NCBI RefSeq assembly: GCF_009765165.1
Contig: NZ_VLNU01000001.1
Coordinates: 2,221,001 to 2,285,000, forward strand
Source of the DNA: Lysobacter panacisoli
GTDB taxonomy: Bacteria; Pseudomonadota; Gammaproteobacteria; Xanthomonadales; Xanthomonadaceae
Length of the DNA stretch: 64,000 nucleotides
Direction: 5' to 3'
A program made the translations under genes and the position numbers. Position 1 is the first letter of the stretch. The number at the start of each line of letters is the position of its first letter. Positions 49,609-57,017 of the stretch are shown here, piece by piece. The notes beneath the pieces are model-generated. The model searched no databases, was not told the DNA's origin, and saw nothing but the letters and a program-made list of their open reading frames with translations.

Positions 49609-50934
49609 ATGGCGTCCAGCCATACCAGCGATCAGCCGCAGCGTCGGGTCCACAGCGGCGAATGGCACGCGGTCGGCCTCTCGTTCACCTATTTCTTCTG
49701 CGTGCTGGCGGCGTACTACGTGATCCGCCCGGTGCGCGAGCAGCTCTCGGCCGCGGTCGGTTCGACCCAGCTGCCGTGGTTCTACGCGGCGACCTTCCTG
49801 GCCACGCTGGTCCTGACCCCGGTCTTCGCCGCGCTGATCGCGCGCTGGCCGCGGCGCGTGGTGGTGCCGCTGGTGTACCTGTTCTTCATCGCCTGCCTGC
49901 TCGGCTTCGTGCCGCTGTTCACCGCGCAGGGACTGCTCAGCCCGCGCGCGCTGGGCACGCTGTTCTTCGTCTGGGTGAGCGTGTTCAACCTGTTCGTGGT
50001 GTCGGTGTTCTGGAGCTTCATGGCCGACATCTGGAACACCGAGCAGGCGCGCCGGCTGTTCCCGATCATCGCCGTCGCCGGCACCTGCGGTGCGCTCGCC
50101 GGCCCGGCGCTGACGCGCACGCTGGTGGATGTCATCGGCGTGGCGCCGCTGCTGGTGGTCTCGGCGACCCTGCTCGGCATCGCCGTGGTGTGCATCGTGC
50201 TGCTGGGGCGCTGGGCGCGCACGCATGGCGCGCGCCGCTTCGATGCCGCGCACGAGGCGCCGGTCGGCGGCAGCATGTGGGACGGGCTGCGCCAGGTGTT
50301 CTCCGATCCCTTCATGCGCGGCATGGCGATTCTGCTGCTGCTCGCTGATGGCATCGGCACGGTGAACTACGCGTTGGTGGCGGACTACTCCGGCGCGACC
50401 TTTACCGACGCGGTGGCGCGTACGCGCTTCGCGGCCGAAGTCGACCTGTCTGCGAACGCGCTGACGGTGATTACCCAGCTCACCCTCACGCGCTGGCTGC
50501 TGCCGCGCAAGGGCGCGGGCGCGGTGATCCTGGTGTGGGCGGTGGTGAGCCTGTTCGCGCTGTCGGTGGTGGTGTTCGCGCCCGATCCACACGCGCCGCT
50601 GCTGGGCGGAATGCCGGCCGTGGCGATCGCATTGATCGTCAGCCGCGGCCTCGCCTACGGCATGGCCGAACCGGCTCGCCACAGCCTCTACACCCGCGTC
50701 CCGCGCGACGTCCGCTACAAGGGCCAGAACGCGGTCGACACCGCGGTGTGGCGATTCGGCGACACCGCGATCGCGGTGAGCATGAACGCCCTGCGCGCGC
50801 TCGGCGTCACCACCGGTGGTTTCGCCGGACTCAGCGCGCTGGCGGCGTTCACCGCCGCCACCATCGGCTGGCGACTGGCGCGCCGGGTCGATGCCGTTCC
50901 CGCGACCCCACCCGCGCAGCCAGCCACGCCATGA
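49609..50934 (+). CDS. Npt1/Npt2-like major facilitator (nucleotide-transporter family)
   Basis: 441 residues with about twelve helices. The opening helix 'GLSFTYFFCVLAAYYVIRPVREQLSAAVG' segment, in particular 'YYVIRPVREQL', is the signature of the ATP/ADP-translocase-like (TLC/Npt) family. 'VSVFNLFVVSVFWSFMADIW' and 'AGTCGALAGP' continue the match. Known members in intracellular bacteria exchange nucleotides; homologues in free-living proteobacteria have unknown cargo. Start at the ATG at 49609; the frame continues upstream but with no membrane helix. It ends 'PPAQPATP'. The gene is divergent from the GMC gene. Confidence 0.8.
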   Translation: MASSHTSDQPQRRVHSGEWHAVGLSFTYFFCVLAAYYVIRPVREQLSAAVGSTQLPWFYAATFLATLVLTPVFAALIARWPRRVVVPLVYLFFIACLLGFVPLFTAQGLLSPRALGTLFFVWVSVFNLFVVSVFWSFMADIWNTEQARRLFPIIAVAGTCGALAGPALTRTLVDVIGVAPLLVVSATLLGIAVVCIVLLGRWARTHGARRFDAAHEAPVGGSMWDGLRQVFSDPFMRGMAILLLLADGIGTVNYALVADYSGATFTDAVARTRFAAEVDLSANALTVITQLTLTRWLLPRKGAGAVILVWAVVSLFALSVVVFAPDPHAPLLGGMPAVAIALIVSRGLAYGMAEPARHSLYTRVPRDVRYKGQNAVDTAVWRFGDTAIAVSMNALRALGVTTGGFAGLSALAAFTAATIGWRLARRVDAVPATPPAQPATP

Positions 50935-51026
50935 CATCCGGCGCATGGCGCCGACGCGTCGTCCAGCGCACGCTGCGAGGCACACCAAGCTAAGCTCACC
51001 CCAGCCCAGCCGCCACGGAGATCCGC

Positions 51027-51377
51027 ATGTCCACGCTCGCCATGCTCTTGATCGCCGTCGTCGCGTTGTTGCATCTGGGCTTCCTGGTGCTGGAGATGTT
51101 CCTGTGGACGCGGCCGTTCGGTCGCAAGGTGTTCCGCCTGTCGCCTGAGAAGGCGGAGGCGACGAAGGTACTCGCCGCCAACCAGGGCCTCTACAACGGC
51201 TTCCTCGCGGCCGGACTCATCTGGTCGTTGTGCAGCCAGCGTGCCGACGTCGCGTCGTTCTTCCTCGCCTGCGTGGTCGTGGCCGGCGCCTACGGTGCGG
51301 CCACGGTGAACCGCCGCATCTTCTTCATCCAGGCGTTGCCAGCGCTGGTGGCCCTGGTCGCCCTGCGGCTGGCCTGA
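51027..51377 (+). CDS. DUF1304 membrane protein
   Basis: 116 residues with four helices (about 3-22, 45-65, 72-90, 98-114). The pattern 'MLLIAVVALLHLGFLVLEMFLW' type with 'LAANQGLYNGFLAAGLIW' and 'GAYGAATVNRRIFFIQALPAL' is characteristic of DUF1304 (COG3759). Function unknown. It stands 93 bases after the Npt-like gene and 98 bases before the YciI-like gene. Confidence 0.9.
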   Translation: MSTLAMLLIAVVALLHLGFLVLEMFLWTRPFGRKVFRLSPEKAEATKVLAANQGLYNGFLAAGLIWSLCSQRADVASFFLACVVVAGAYGAATVNRRIFFIQALPALVALVALRLA

Positions 51378-51474
51378 CCTGTCGAATCGTCTCCCGCGCA
51401 ATCGACCATCTCCTGAGGAGGGCGATCCGGCGGCCGGCTCGACCCGTTCTTCATTCCACGCCAGGAGGTCCGAA

Positions 51475-51834
51475 ATGAAGTACGTATGCCTGATCTACGA
51501 CGAGGAGAAGCTGTTCGACGACATGCCAAAGGACCAGTTCGACGCGGTCATGGGCGAGTACTTCGCGCTCAGCGACGCGCTGGTGGAAAGCGGGCAGATG
51601 GTCGCGGCCGAAGCGCTGCAGCCGGTCAACACCGCCACGGTCGTGCGCGTGCGCAACGGGCGGCTGTCGACCACCGACGGCCCCTACGCGGAGACCAAGG
51701 AGCAGCTCGGCGGGTTCTACCTGATCGAGGCGAAGGACTTGGATGAAGCCATCCGCATCGCCGGGCGGATTCCGTCCGCACGGTTCGGCAGCGTCGAAGT
51801 GCGGCCGGTCATGGATTGCCAGCGCCCCGACTGA
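51475..51834 (+). CDS. YciI-like (DGPF) protein, partner of an ECF42 sigma factor
   Basis: 119-residue small alpha/beta protein. The family motif 'TTDGPYAETKEQLGGFYLIEA' region (about 62-82) and the N-terminal 'MKYVCLIYDEEKLF' are complete. Such PF03795 proteins, related to the chlorohydrolase-like fold of YciI, are encoded with ECF42 sigma factors, and are thought to be their targets or partners. Start at 51475 after 'ccaggaggtccga'. The sigma gene begins one base after its TGA. Confidence 0.93.
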   Translation: MKYVCLIYDEEKLFDDMPKDQFDAVMGEYFALSDALVESGQMVAAEALQPVNTATVVRVRNGRLSTTDGPYAETKEQLGGFYLIEAKDLDEAIRIAGRIPSARFGSVEVRPVMDCQRPD

Positions 51835-51835
51835 C

Positions 51836-53074
51836 GTGGATGCGCAGGCGCAGGTGGAAGCCGTCTACCGGCACGAGTCGCGCCGCGTGCTGGCCACGCT
51901 CATCCGCCTGCTCGGCGACATCGACCTCGCCGAGGAAGCGATGCACGATGCCTTTCGCGCGGCGATGGAACAGTGGCCGCAGACAGGCGTCCCGGACCAG
52001 CCACGCGCGTGGCTGGTCTCGGCCGGGCGCTTCAAGGCGATCGACGGGCTGCGTCGGCGTGCCCGTTTCGACGCATCGCTGGCGCAGATCGCCGACACGC
52101 TGTATCAGCAGGCGGAAGAGGGCGCGGACGAGGAACTCGAGGACGACCGTCTGCGCCTGGTCTTCACCTGCTGCCATCCTGCGCTCCCTGCGGACGCGCA
52201 GGTGGCCCTCACGCTGCGTGAGGTGTGCGACCTGACGACGGAGGAAATCGCGGGCGCATTCCTGGCCACGCCCTCGGCGATCGCCCAGCGCATCGTGCGC
52301 GCGAAGGCGAAGATCCGGCAGGCACGTATTCCGTACCGCGTCCCGCCGCGCGAGGAGTTGCCCGGGCGCCTGGATGCCGTGCTGCACGTGGTCTACCTCG
52401 TCTTCAACGAGGGCTACAGCGCGAGTTCCGGCGACTCGCTCACACGCAAGGACCTGAGCGGGGAAGCGATACGCCTTGGGCGCCTGCTGGTGGAACTGCT
52501 GCCCGATCCGGAAACGCTGGGCCTGCTCGCGCTGATGCTGCTTCACGAATCGCGCCGTACCGCGCGCACCGACGCGGAAGGCAACCTTGTGCTGCTGGAA
52601 AAACAGGATCGCAGCCGCTGGGATCGGGCGCTGATCGACGAAGGAACCTCGCTGGTGCAGCACATCTGGAACGCGCGACGCTTCGGGCCATACAGCCTGC
52701 AGGCATCGATCGCGGCCGTGCATGCAGGCGCATCGTCCGCGCGGGAGACTGACTGGCAGCAGATCGTCGCGATCTACGACGTGCTGCTTCGCGCCGATCC
52801 GTCGCCGGTGGTGGAACTCAACCGCGCGGCGGCGATCGCAATGCGTGATGGGCCTGCAGAAGGGGTCGCGCTCATCGAGCCCCTGCTGCAGCACGACGCA
52901 CTGCAGCGCTATGCGCCGGCGCATTCGGCACATGCCGACCTGTGCCGGCGGCTTGCACGATACGAACAGGCGCGCCGTTCGTATCGCCGCGCGCTGGAAT
53001 TGACCTCGCAGGCCGCGCAGCGGCGCTTCCTCGAACAGCGTCTGCGCGAACTGGATTCGCCAGTGCGCGAATGA
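51836..53074 (+). CDS. ECF42-type RNA polymerase sigma factor with C-terminal extension
   Basis: 412 residues. Sigma region 2 is at about 5-75 ('VEAVYRHESRRVLATLIRLL', 'DLAEEAMHDAFRAAMEQWP') and region 4 at about 110-170 ('ALPADAQVALTLREVCDLTTEEIAGAFL' segment, 'TPSAIAQRIVRAKAKIR'). A long C-terminal extension (175-412) with TPR-like helices ('PVVELNRAAAIAMRDGPAEGVALI') follows, the hallmark of ECF42. I choose the GTG at 51836, two bases after the YciI stop region; an upstream ATG at 51743 would overlap that gene by 92 bases. Family members need their C-terminal domain for activity; no anti-sigma gene is present. Confidence 0.9.
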   Translation: MDAQAQVEAVYRHESRRVLATLIRLLGDIDLAEEAMHDAFRAAMEQWPQTGVPDQPRAWLVSAGRFKAIDGLRRRARFDASLAQIADTLYQQAEEGADEELEDDRLRLVFTCCHPALPADAQVALTLREVCDLTTEEIAGAFLATPSAIAQRIVRAKAKIRQARIPYRVPPREELPGRLDAVLHVVYLVFNEGYSASSGDSLTRKDLSGEAIRLGRLLVELLPDPETLGLLALMLLHESRRTARTDAEGNLVLLEKQDRSRWDRALIDEGTSLVQHIWNARRFGPYSLQASIAAVHAGASSARETDWQQIVAIYDVLLRADPSPVVELNRAAAIAMRDGPAEGVALIEPLLQHDALQRYAPAHSAHADLCRRLARYEQARRSYRRALELTSQAAQRRFLEQRLRELDSPVRE

Positions 53075-53083
53075 CGCACGGGC

Positions 53084-53551
53084 TCATCGCCGCGGCGACA
53101 CCCACATCGCGATCGTCGCGCGGAACACCGCGTCGCCGGCGGCGTCGGTGACGACCACGCTGACCGGCAGGTCGTAGGCGGACGCCGATTCGACCAGCGG
53201 AACGTCGGGCGTGGCGACGCCATGCAGCGTGCCCGTGGCCTTCTTCAGGTATTCGACGGTCATGCCCTTGGGAATCCAGCGCATCGACGCGGGCAGGCTG
53301 GCATCGGTCATCACGCCCGCGGCGAGCTCGGCCAGGTTGCACAGCGCGATCGCGTGCACCGTGCCGATGTGGTTGTGCACGCGGCGGCGGTCGCGGATGC
53401 GCACTTCGCAGCGGTTCGGTTCCAGCGCGACGAAGCGCGGCGCGATGGTCGAGAAGTACGGCGCCTTGAAACACACCGCGCGCGAGAAGAGCCAGTGGCC
53501 GGCCGGCCAGCGGGTGACCTTGCGGTAGAGCGAGAGCAGCGGAGCGGACAT
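53084..53551 (-). CDS. Hotdog-fold thioesterase-like protein (DUF4442)
   Basis: 155 residues from the ATG at 53551 (MSAPLLSLYRKV). It has a hotdog helix and strands: 'PYFSTIAPRFVALEPNRCEV', 'HNHIGTVHAIALCNLAELAAG' (the central helix with Asn/Glu), 'GMTVEYLKKATGTLHG' and a C-terminal strand 'AVFRATIAMWVSP'. It belongs to the DUF4442/YiiD-type acyl-thioester group. The convergent ECF42 gene ends 9 bases away. It lies 65 bases downstream of fadE on the same strand with a hairpin between. A role in acyl-CoA hydrolysis with fadE is plausible. Confidence 0.87.
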   Translation of the reverse strand: MSAPLLSLYRKVTRWPAGHWLFSRAVCFKAPYFSTIAPRFVALEPNRCEVRIRDRRRVHNHIGTVHAIALCNLAELAAGVMTDASLPASMRWIPKGMTVEYLKKATGTLHGVATPDVPLVESASAYDLPVSVVVTDAAGDAVFRATIAMWVSPRR

Positions 53552-53569
53552 GGACGGGATCCGGATAAG

Positions 53570-53596
53570 ACGACGGCGGGACATGCCCGCCGTCGT
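53570..53596 (-). terminator. Hairpin between fadE and the thioesterase gene
   Basis: ACGACGGCGGG (53570-53580) and CCCGCCGTCGT (53586-53596) form an 11-bp stem with a 5-base loop. The minus strand has only 'cttat' after it. Possible partial terminator or processing site. Confidence 0.6.
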
Positions 53597-53616
53597 GTGG
53601 TCGATTTCGCGTCGGG

Positions 53617-56085
53617 TCAGGCCGCGGCGCGGTTGTCGTGCTTGTCCGTGCGATAGCCTGCCGAGCGCAGTTCCTCGGCGTCGAAATCGTCGACGCTGAT
53701 GGTGTCGATGGTCAGCTCGCGCAGCTCTTCCAGCTGGCGGCGTTCCTCGGCCGTGATCCAGCCTTCGCGCACGCCTTCGTCGAGCTGGGTGGCGAAATCG
53801 TGCGCCTCGATGTCGTGCTGCTTCAGCGCCTTGAGGAACTTGCGCTCCACCGGCTCGGCGAGCACGGCCTTCTGCAGGTAGCTGGCGATGCGACCGCCCG
53901 GGTTGTTGGCGGTCGGGGTCAGGAACACACCCTTGCCCATGCGCTCGCGCGCTTCGTTGGGCGACATCAGCAGCGACGCGACCTTGTGGCCAAGGCGATC
54001 GCTCGGGTACTGCGCGCGACGGCCCAGCGGGAACACCAGCGCCCACAGCAGCCAGCCGATCGGACGGATCGGGAAGTTGCGCAGCGCGCCGGAGAACGCC
54101 TTCTCGATCTTGAAGGTCGCGTTGTGGATCGACCATGCCAGCAGCGGCTGGTCGGCGACCGGACGGCCTTCGTCCTCGTAGCGCTTGAGCAGTGCGCTGG
54201 CGATGTACAGGTTGCTGAGCACGTCGCCGAGGCGGCCCGACAGCGATTCCTTGAACTTCAGCTTGCCGCCCAGCAGCAGCATCGAGGTGTCCGCGCACAG
54301 CGCCAGCGCCGCCGAGTAGCGGTTGAGCTTGCGGTAGTAGCGGCGCGTGTAGGCGTCGCCCGGCGCGGCACCGAGCCGTGCCGAGGTCAGGCCGAACCAG
54401 AACGAACGCACGGCGTTGGAGATGGCGAAGCCGATGTGGCCGAACAGGTTGCGGTCGAACTCGCGCAGGCGCTCGTCGGCGTCGGGCAGCATCGCCGCCT
54501 TCATTTCCTTCAGCACCCACGGATGGCACAGGATCGCGCCCTGGCCGAAGATCATCAGCGAGCGCGTCATGATGTTCGCGCCTTCCACCGTGATCATGAT
54601 CGGCGCGGCCTGCCAGTTACGGCCGGCGAAGTTGCGCGGGCCGAGGATGATGCCCTTGCCGCCGATGATGTCCATCACGTCGCGCGCGACTTCGCGGCCG
54701 AGCTCGGTGCAGTGGTACTTGGAGATGGTCGAGGGCACGGCCGGCAGTTCGCCGCGCGCCACCGCCGCGGCCGAGGCCTCGGCCAGCGCGCTGATGGTGT
54801 AGGCGTTGCCGCCGATACGGGCGAGCGCTTCTTCCACGCCTTCGAAACGGCCGATCGAAAGACCGAACTGCTTGCGGATGCGCGCGTACGCGCCGGTCAC
54901 GACCGCGCCGAACTTGGAGCCGCCGCTGGCCGTGGAGGGCAGGGTGATGGAGCGGCCGATCGACAGGCACTCCACCAGCATCTGCCAGCCCTTGCCGGCA
55001 TAGGCTTCGCCGCCGATCAGCTGGCTCAGCGGAATGAACACGTCCTTGCCGCGGATCGGGCCGTTCTGGAACGGGCTGTTGAGCGGCATCGCGCGGCGGC
55101 CGATCTCGACGCCGGCGGTGTCGCGCGGCAGCAGTGCGAGGGTGATGCCGATGTCCTGCTTGTCACCGATCAGGCCTTCCGGGTCGTACATGCGGAAGGC
55201 CAGGCCGATCAGCGTCGCCACCGGTGCCAGCGTGATGTAGCGCTTGTCGAAGGTCAGCTTCACGCCGACCACGCGCGCGCCGTTCCAATCGCCCATGCAG
55301 ACGATGCCGTAGTCGGGGATCGACGTCGCATCGGAGCCGGCCCACGGACCGGTCAGGCCGAAACACGGCACTTCACGGCCGTCGGCCAGACGCGGCAGGT
55401 AATGGTCCTTCTGTTCCTGCGTGCCGTAGTGCATCAGCAGCTCGGCCGGACCGAGCGAGTTGGGCACGCCGACGGTGGAGCTGACGACCGAGGACATCGA
55501 GGCCAGCTTCTGGATCACCTTGTGGTTGCCCAGTGCGGTGAAGCCCAGGCCGCCGTATTCCTTCGGCACGATCATGCCGAAGAACTTGTTCTTCTTGATG
55601 TACTCCCACAGCTCCGGCGACAGGTCGGCATCGACGTGGGTGATCTTCCAGTCGTCGACCATCTTGCACAGCTCTTCGACCGGGCCATCGAGGAACGCCT
55701 GCTCGTCCTCGCGCAGGGTCGGCCTGGGCTGCTGGTGCAGCACGTCCCAGTCCGGCTTGCCGGAGAACAGCTGGCCTTCCCAGCCCACGGTGCCGGCTTC
55801 CAGCGCGACGCGCTCGGTTTCCGACAGCGGCGGCAGGATCTTCGTGTAGAAGCCCAGCAGCGGCTTGGTGATGAAGGGCAGGCGGATCTGCGGCAGCAGC
55901 AGCGGCACCGCGATCAGCGCGGTGATGACGGCGGCGACCACCGTGGCCGTGCCGCTGGCGCCGAGCAGCCAGCAGGCAACCAGAGCGGTGGCGGTGAGCG
56001 CCGCCCAGACCGGAAGTCGCAGGCGGTGATAGGCGGCGATGGCGCCTACCAGCAGGAAGGCAATGAAAGGAATCGCGATACTCAT
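53617..56085 (-). CDS. fadE: Acyl-CoA dehydrogenase FadE
   Basis: First oxidative step of fatty-acid beta-oxidation. The 822 residues match E. coli FadE length (814). Two membrane helices lead (about 3-20 and 28-70), then the dehydrogenase core ('DVLHQQPRPTLREDEQAFLDGP', 'GGLGFTALGNHKVIQKLAS', 'GVPNSLGPAELLMHYGTQEQKDHYLP', 'FGLTGPWAGSDATSIPD') and the 'ITVEGANIMTRSLMIFGQGAILCHP' segment near 500, followed by the DUF1974-type C-terminal region to the end. Start at 56085 (MSIAIPFIAF). The divergent TetR gene and palindromic operators lie upstream. Confidence 0.96.
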   Translation of the reverse strand: MSIAIPFIAFLLVGAIAAYHRLRLPVWAALTATALVACWLLGASGTATVVAAVITALIAVPLLLPQIRLPFITKPLLGFYTKILPPLSETERVALEAGTVGWEGQLFSGKPDWDVLHQQPRPTLREDEQAFLDGPVEELCKMVDDWKITHVDADLSPELWEYIKKNKFFGMIVPKEYGGLGFTALGNHKVIQKLASMSSVVSSTVGVPNSLGPAELLMHYGTQEQKDHYLPRLADGREVPCFGLTGPWAGSDATSIPDYGIVCMGDWNGARVVGVKLTFDKRYITLAPVATLIGLAFRMYDPEGLIGDKQDIGITLALLPRDTAGVEIGRRAMPLNSPFQNGPIRGKDVFIPLSQLIGGEAYAGKGWQMLVECLSIGRSITLPSTASGGSKFGAVVTGAYARIRKQFGLSIGRFEGVEEALARIGGNAYTISALAEASAAAVARGELPAVPSTISKYHCTELGREVARDVMDIIGGKGIILGPRNFAGRNWQAAPIMITVEGANIMTRSLMIFGQGAILCHPWVLKEMKAAMLPDADERLREFDRNLFGHIGFAISNAVRSFWFGLTSARLGAAPGDAYTRRYYRKLNRYSAALALCADTSMLLLGGKLKFKESLSGRLGDVLSNLYIASALLKRYEDEGRPVADQPLLAWSIHNATFKIEKAFSGALRNFPIRPIGWLLWALVFPLGRRAQYPSDRLGHKVASLLMSPNEARERMGKGVFLTPTANNPGGRIASYLQKAVLAEPVERKFLKALKQHDIEAHDFATQLDEGVREGWITAEERRQLEELRELTIDTISVDDFDAEELRSAGYRTDKHDNRAAA

Positions 56086-56197
56086 GACGGCGCTCCAGCG
56101 CGGTGCGGCGATGACAGCAGGCTGATGGGATCGAGGCGATGCCGTGGTCGATTCCGGCCGCAAAGCCGGGATTCAATCGCATGCATCAAACACTCAA

Positions 56198-56213
56198 CAT
56201 ACGGCCGAGTATG
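56198..56213. promoter_or_regulatory. Candidate operator in the fadE-tetR intergenic region
   Basis: CATAC (56198-56202) and GTATG (56209-56213) form a perfect 5-bp inverted repeat with centre ggccga. It lies 113 bases upstream of the fadE start in a 238-base divergent region, where a TetR regulator would be expected to bind. Confidence 0.5.
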
Positions 56214-56305
56214 GTAAGATTCGACGGCTGCTGTCAACCGGGCCCTCACCGTCCCTTTACGACAGGGTTCCCAGACAGCGCGCATACTGTTCCCGCCGCT
56301 GGCGT

Positions 56306-56325
56306 ATGGTTAAAATATAGACCAT
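56306..56325 (+). promoter_or_regulatory. Palindromic promoter/operator overlapping the tetR start
   Basis: ATGGT (56306-56310) and ACCAT (56321-56325) flank an AT-rich core containing TAAAAT (56311-56316), a good -10 located 7 bases before the ATG at 56324. Transcription would begin at or next to the start codon, giving a leaderless mRNA, and a protein bound to the palindrome would repress it. No Shine-Dalgarno is present. Confidence 0.55.
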
Positions 56326-56977
56326 GAGCTCTAATCCGCAGACCAAGCAGGAAGGAGCCGGGACGGGACGTCCTGGACAGGACAACCCGGCGTCCGAGCG
56401 CGGTGCCGCGCCCGAGCGCACCGGCCGCCTGAGTGCCGACGACTGGGCACAGGCCGCGCTGGACCTGATCGCCGAACAAGGTGTCGCGGCGGTGGCGGTC
56501 GAACCGCTGGCCCGACGACTGGGCGTGACCAAGGGCAGCTTCTACTGGCACTTCCCGTCGCGCGATGCCTTGCTCGTCGCGGCGCTGGAGCGCTGGGAGA
56601 AGGTCGAACAGGAAACCGTGTTCGGCCAGCTCGAACCCATTTCCGATCCGCGCGAACGCCTGCGTGCGCTGTTCACCCTCGTCGCGCACGAGTTCAAGTC
56701 GCACGTCATCTATTCCGAGCTGCTCAAGGCGCTCGACCACCCGGCGGTCCAGCCGGTCATCGGCCGCGTTTCCGAACGCCGCCTCGACTACCTCACCGCC
56801 TCGTTCCGCCAGGCCGGGCTCAGCCGCACCGATGCCCAGCACCGCGCGCGCCTGCTCTATGCCGCCTACGTGGGCTTCCTGCAGCTCAACCTGCAGTTGC
56901 ACCAGGCGCGCATGCAGCACGACGAATTCGAGGCCTATGTCGAGCACATGATGGCCACGCTGATCCCGTCAGCCTGA
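56324..56977 (+). CDS. TetR/AcrR-family transcriptional regulator
   Basis: 217 residues. The helix-turn-helix domain lies at about 36-85 ('LSADDWAQAALDLIAEQGVAA', 'VEPLARRLGVTKGSFYWHFPSRDALL'), the standard TetR signature. A charged 35-residue N-terminal extension precedes it and an all-helical ligand domain follows (about 95-217). No internal Met could replace the ATG at 56324 before the HTH. It is divergent from fadE and 40 bases upstream of pckG, so it probably senses an acyl-CoA and controls fatty-acid use, like PsrA or FadR (inference). Confidence 0.9.
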   Translation: MSSNPQTKQEGAGTGRPGQDNPASERGAAPERTGRLSADDWAQAALDLIAEQGVAAVAVEPLARRLGVTKGSFYWHFPSRDALLVAALERWEKVEQETVFGQLEPISDPRERLRALFTLVAHEFKSHVIYSELLKALDHPAVQPVIGRVSERRLDYLTASFRQAGLSRTDAQHRARLLYAAYVGFLQLNLQLHQARMQHDEFEAYVEHMMATLIPSA

Positions 56978-57017
56978 TTTCCCCTAGAAACCGGCCCCCG
57001 CTGGAGGATGTTCCGTA

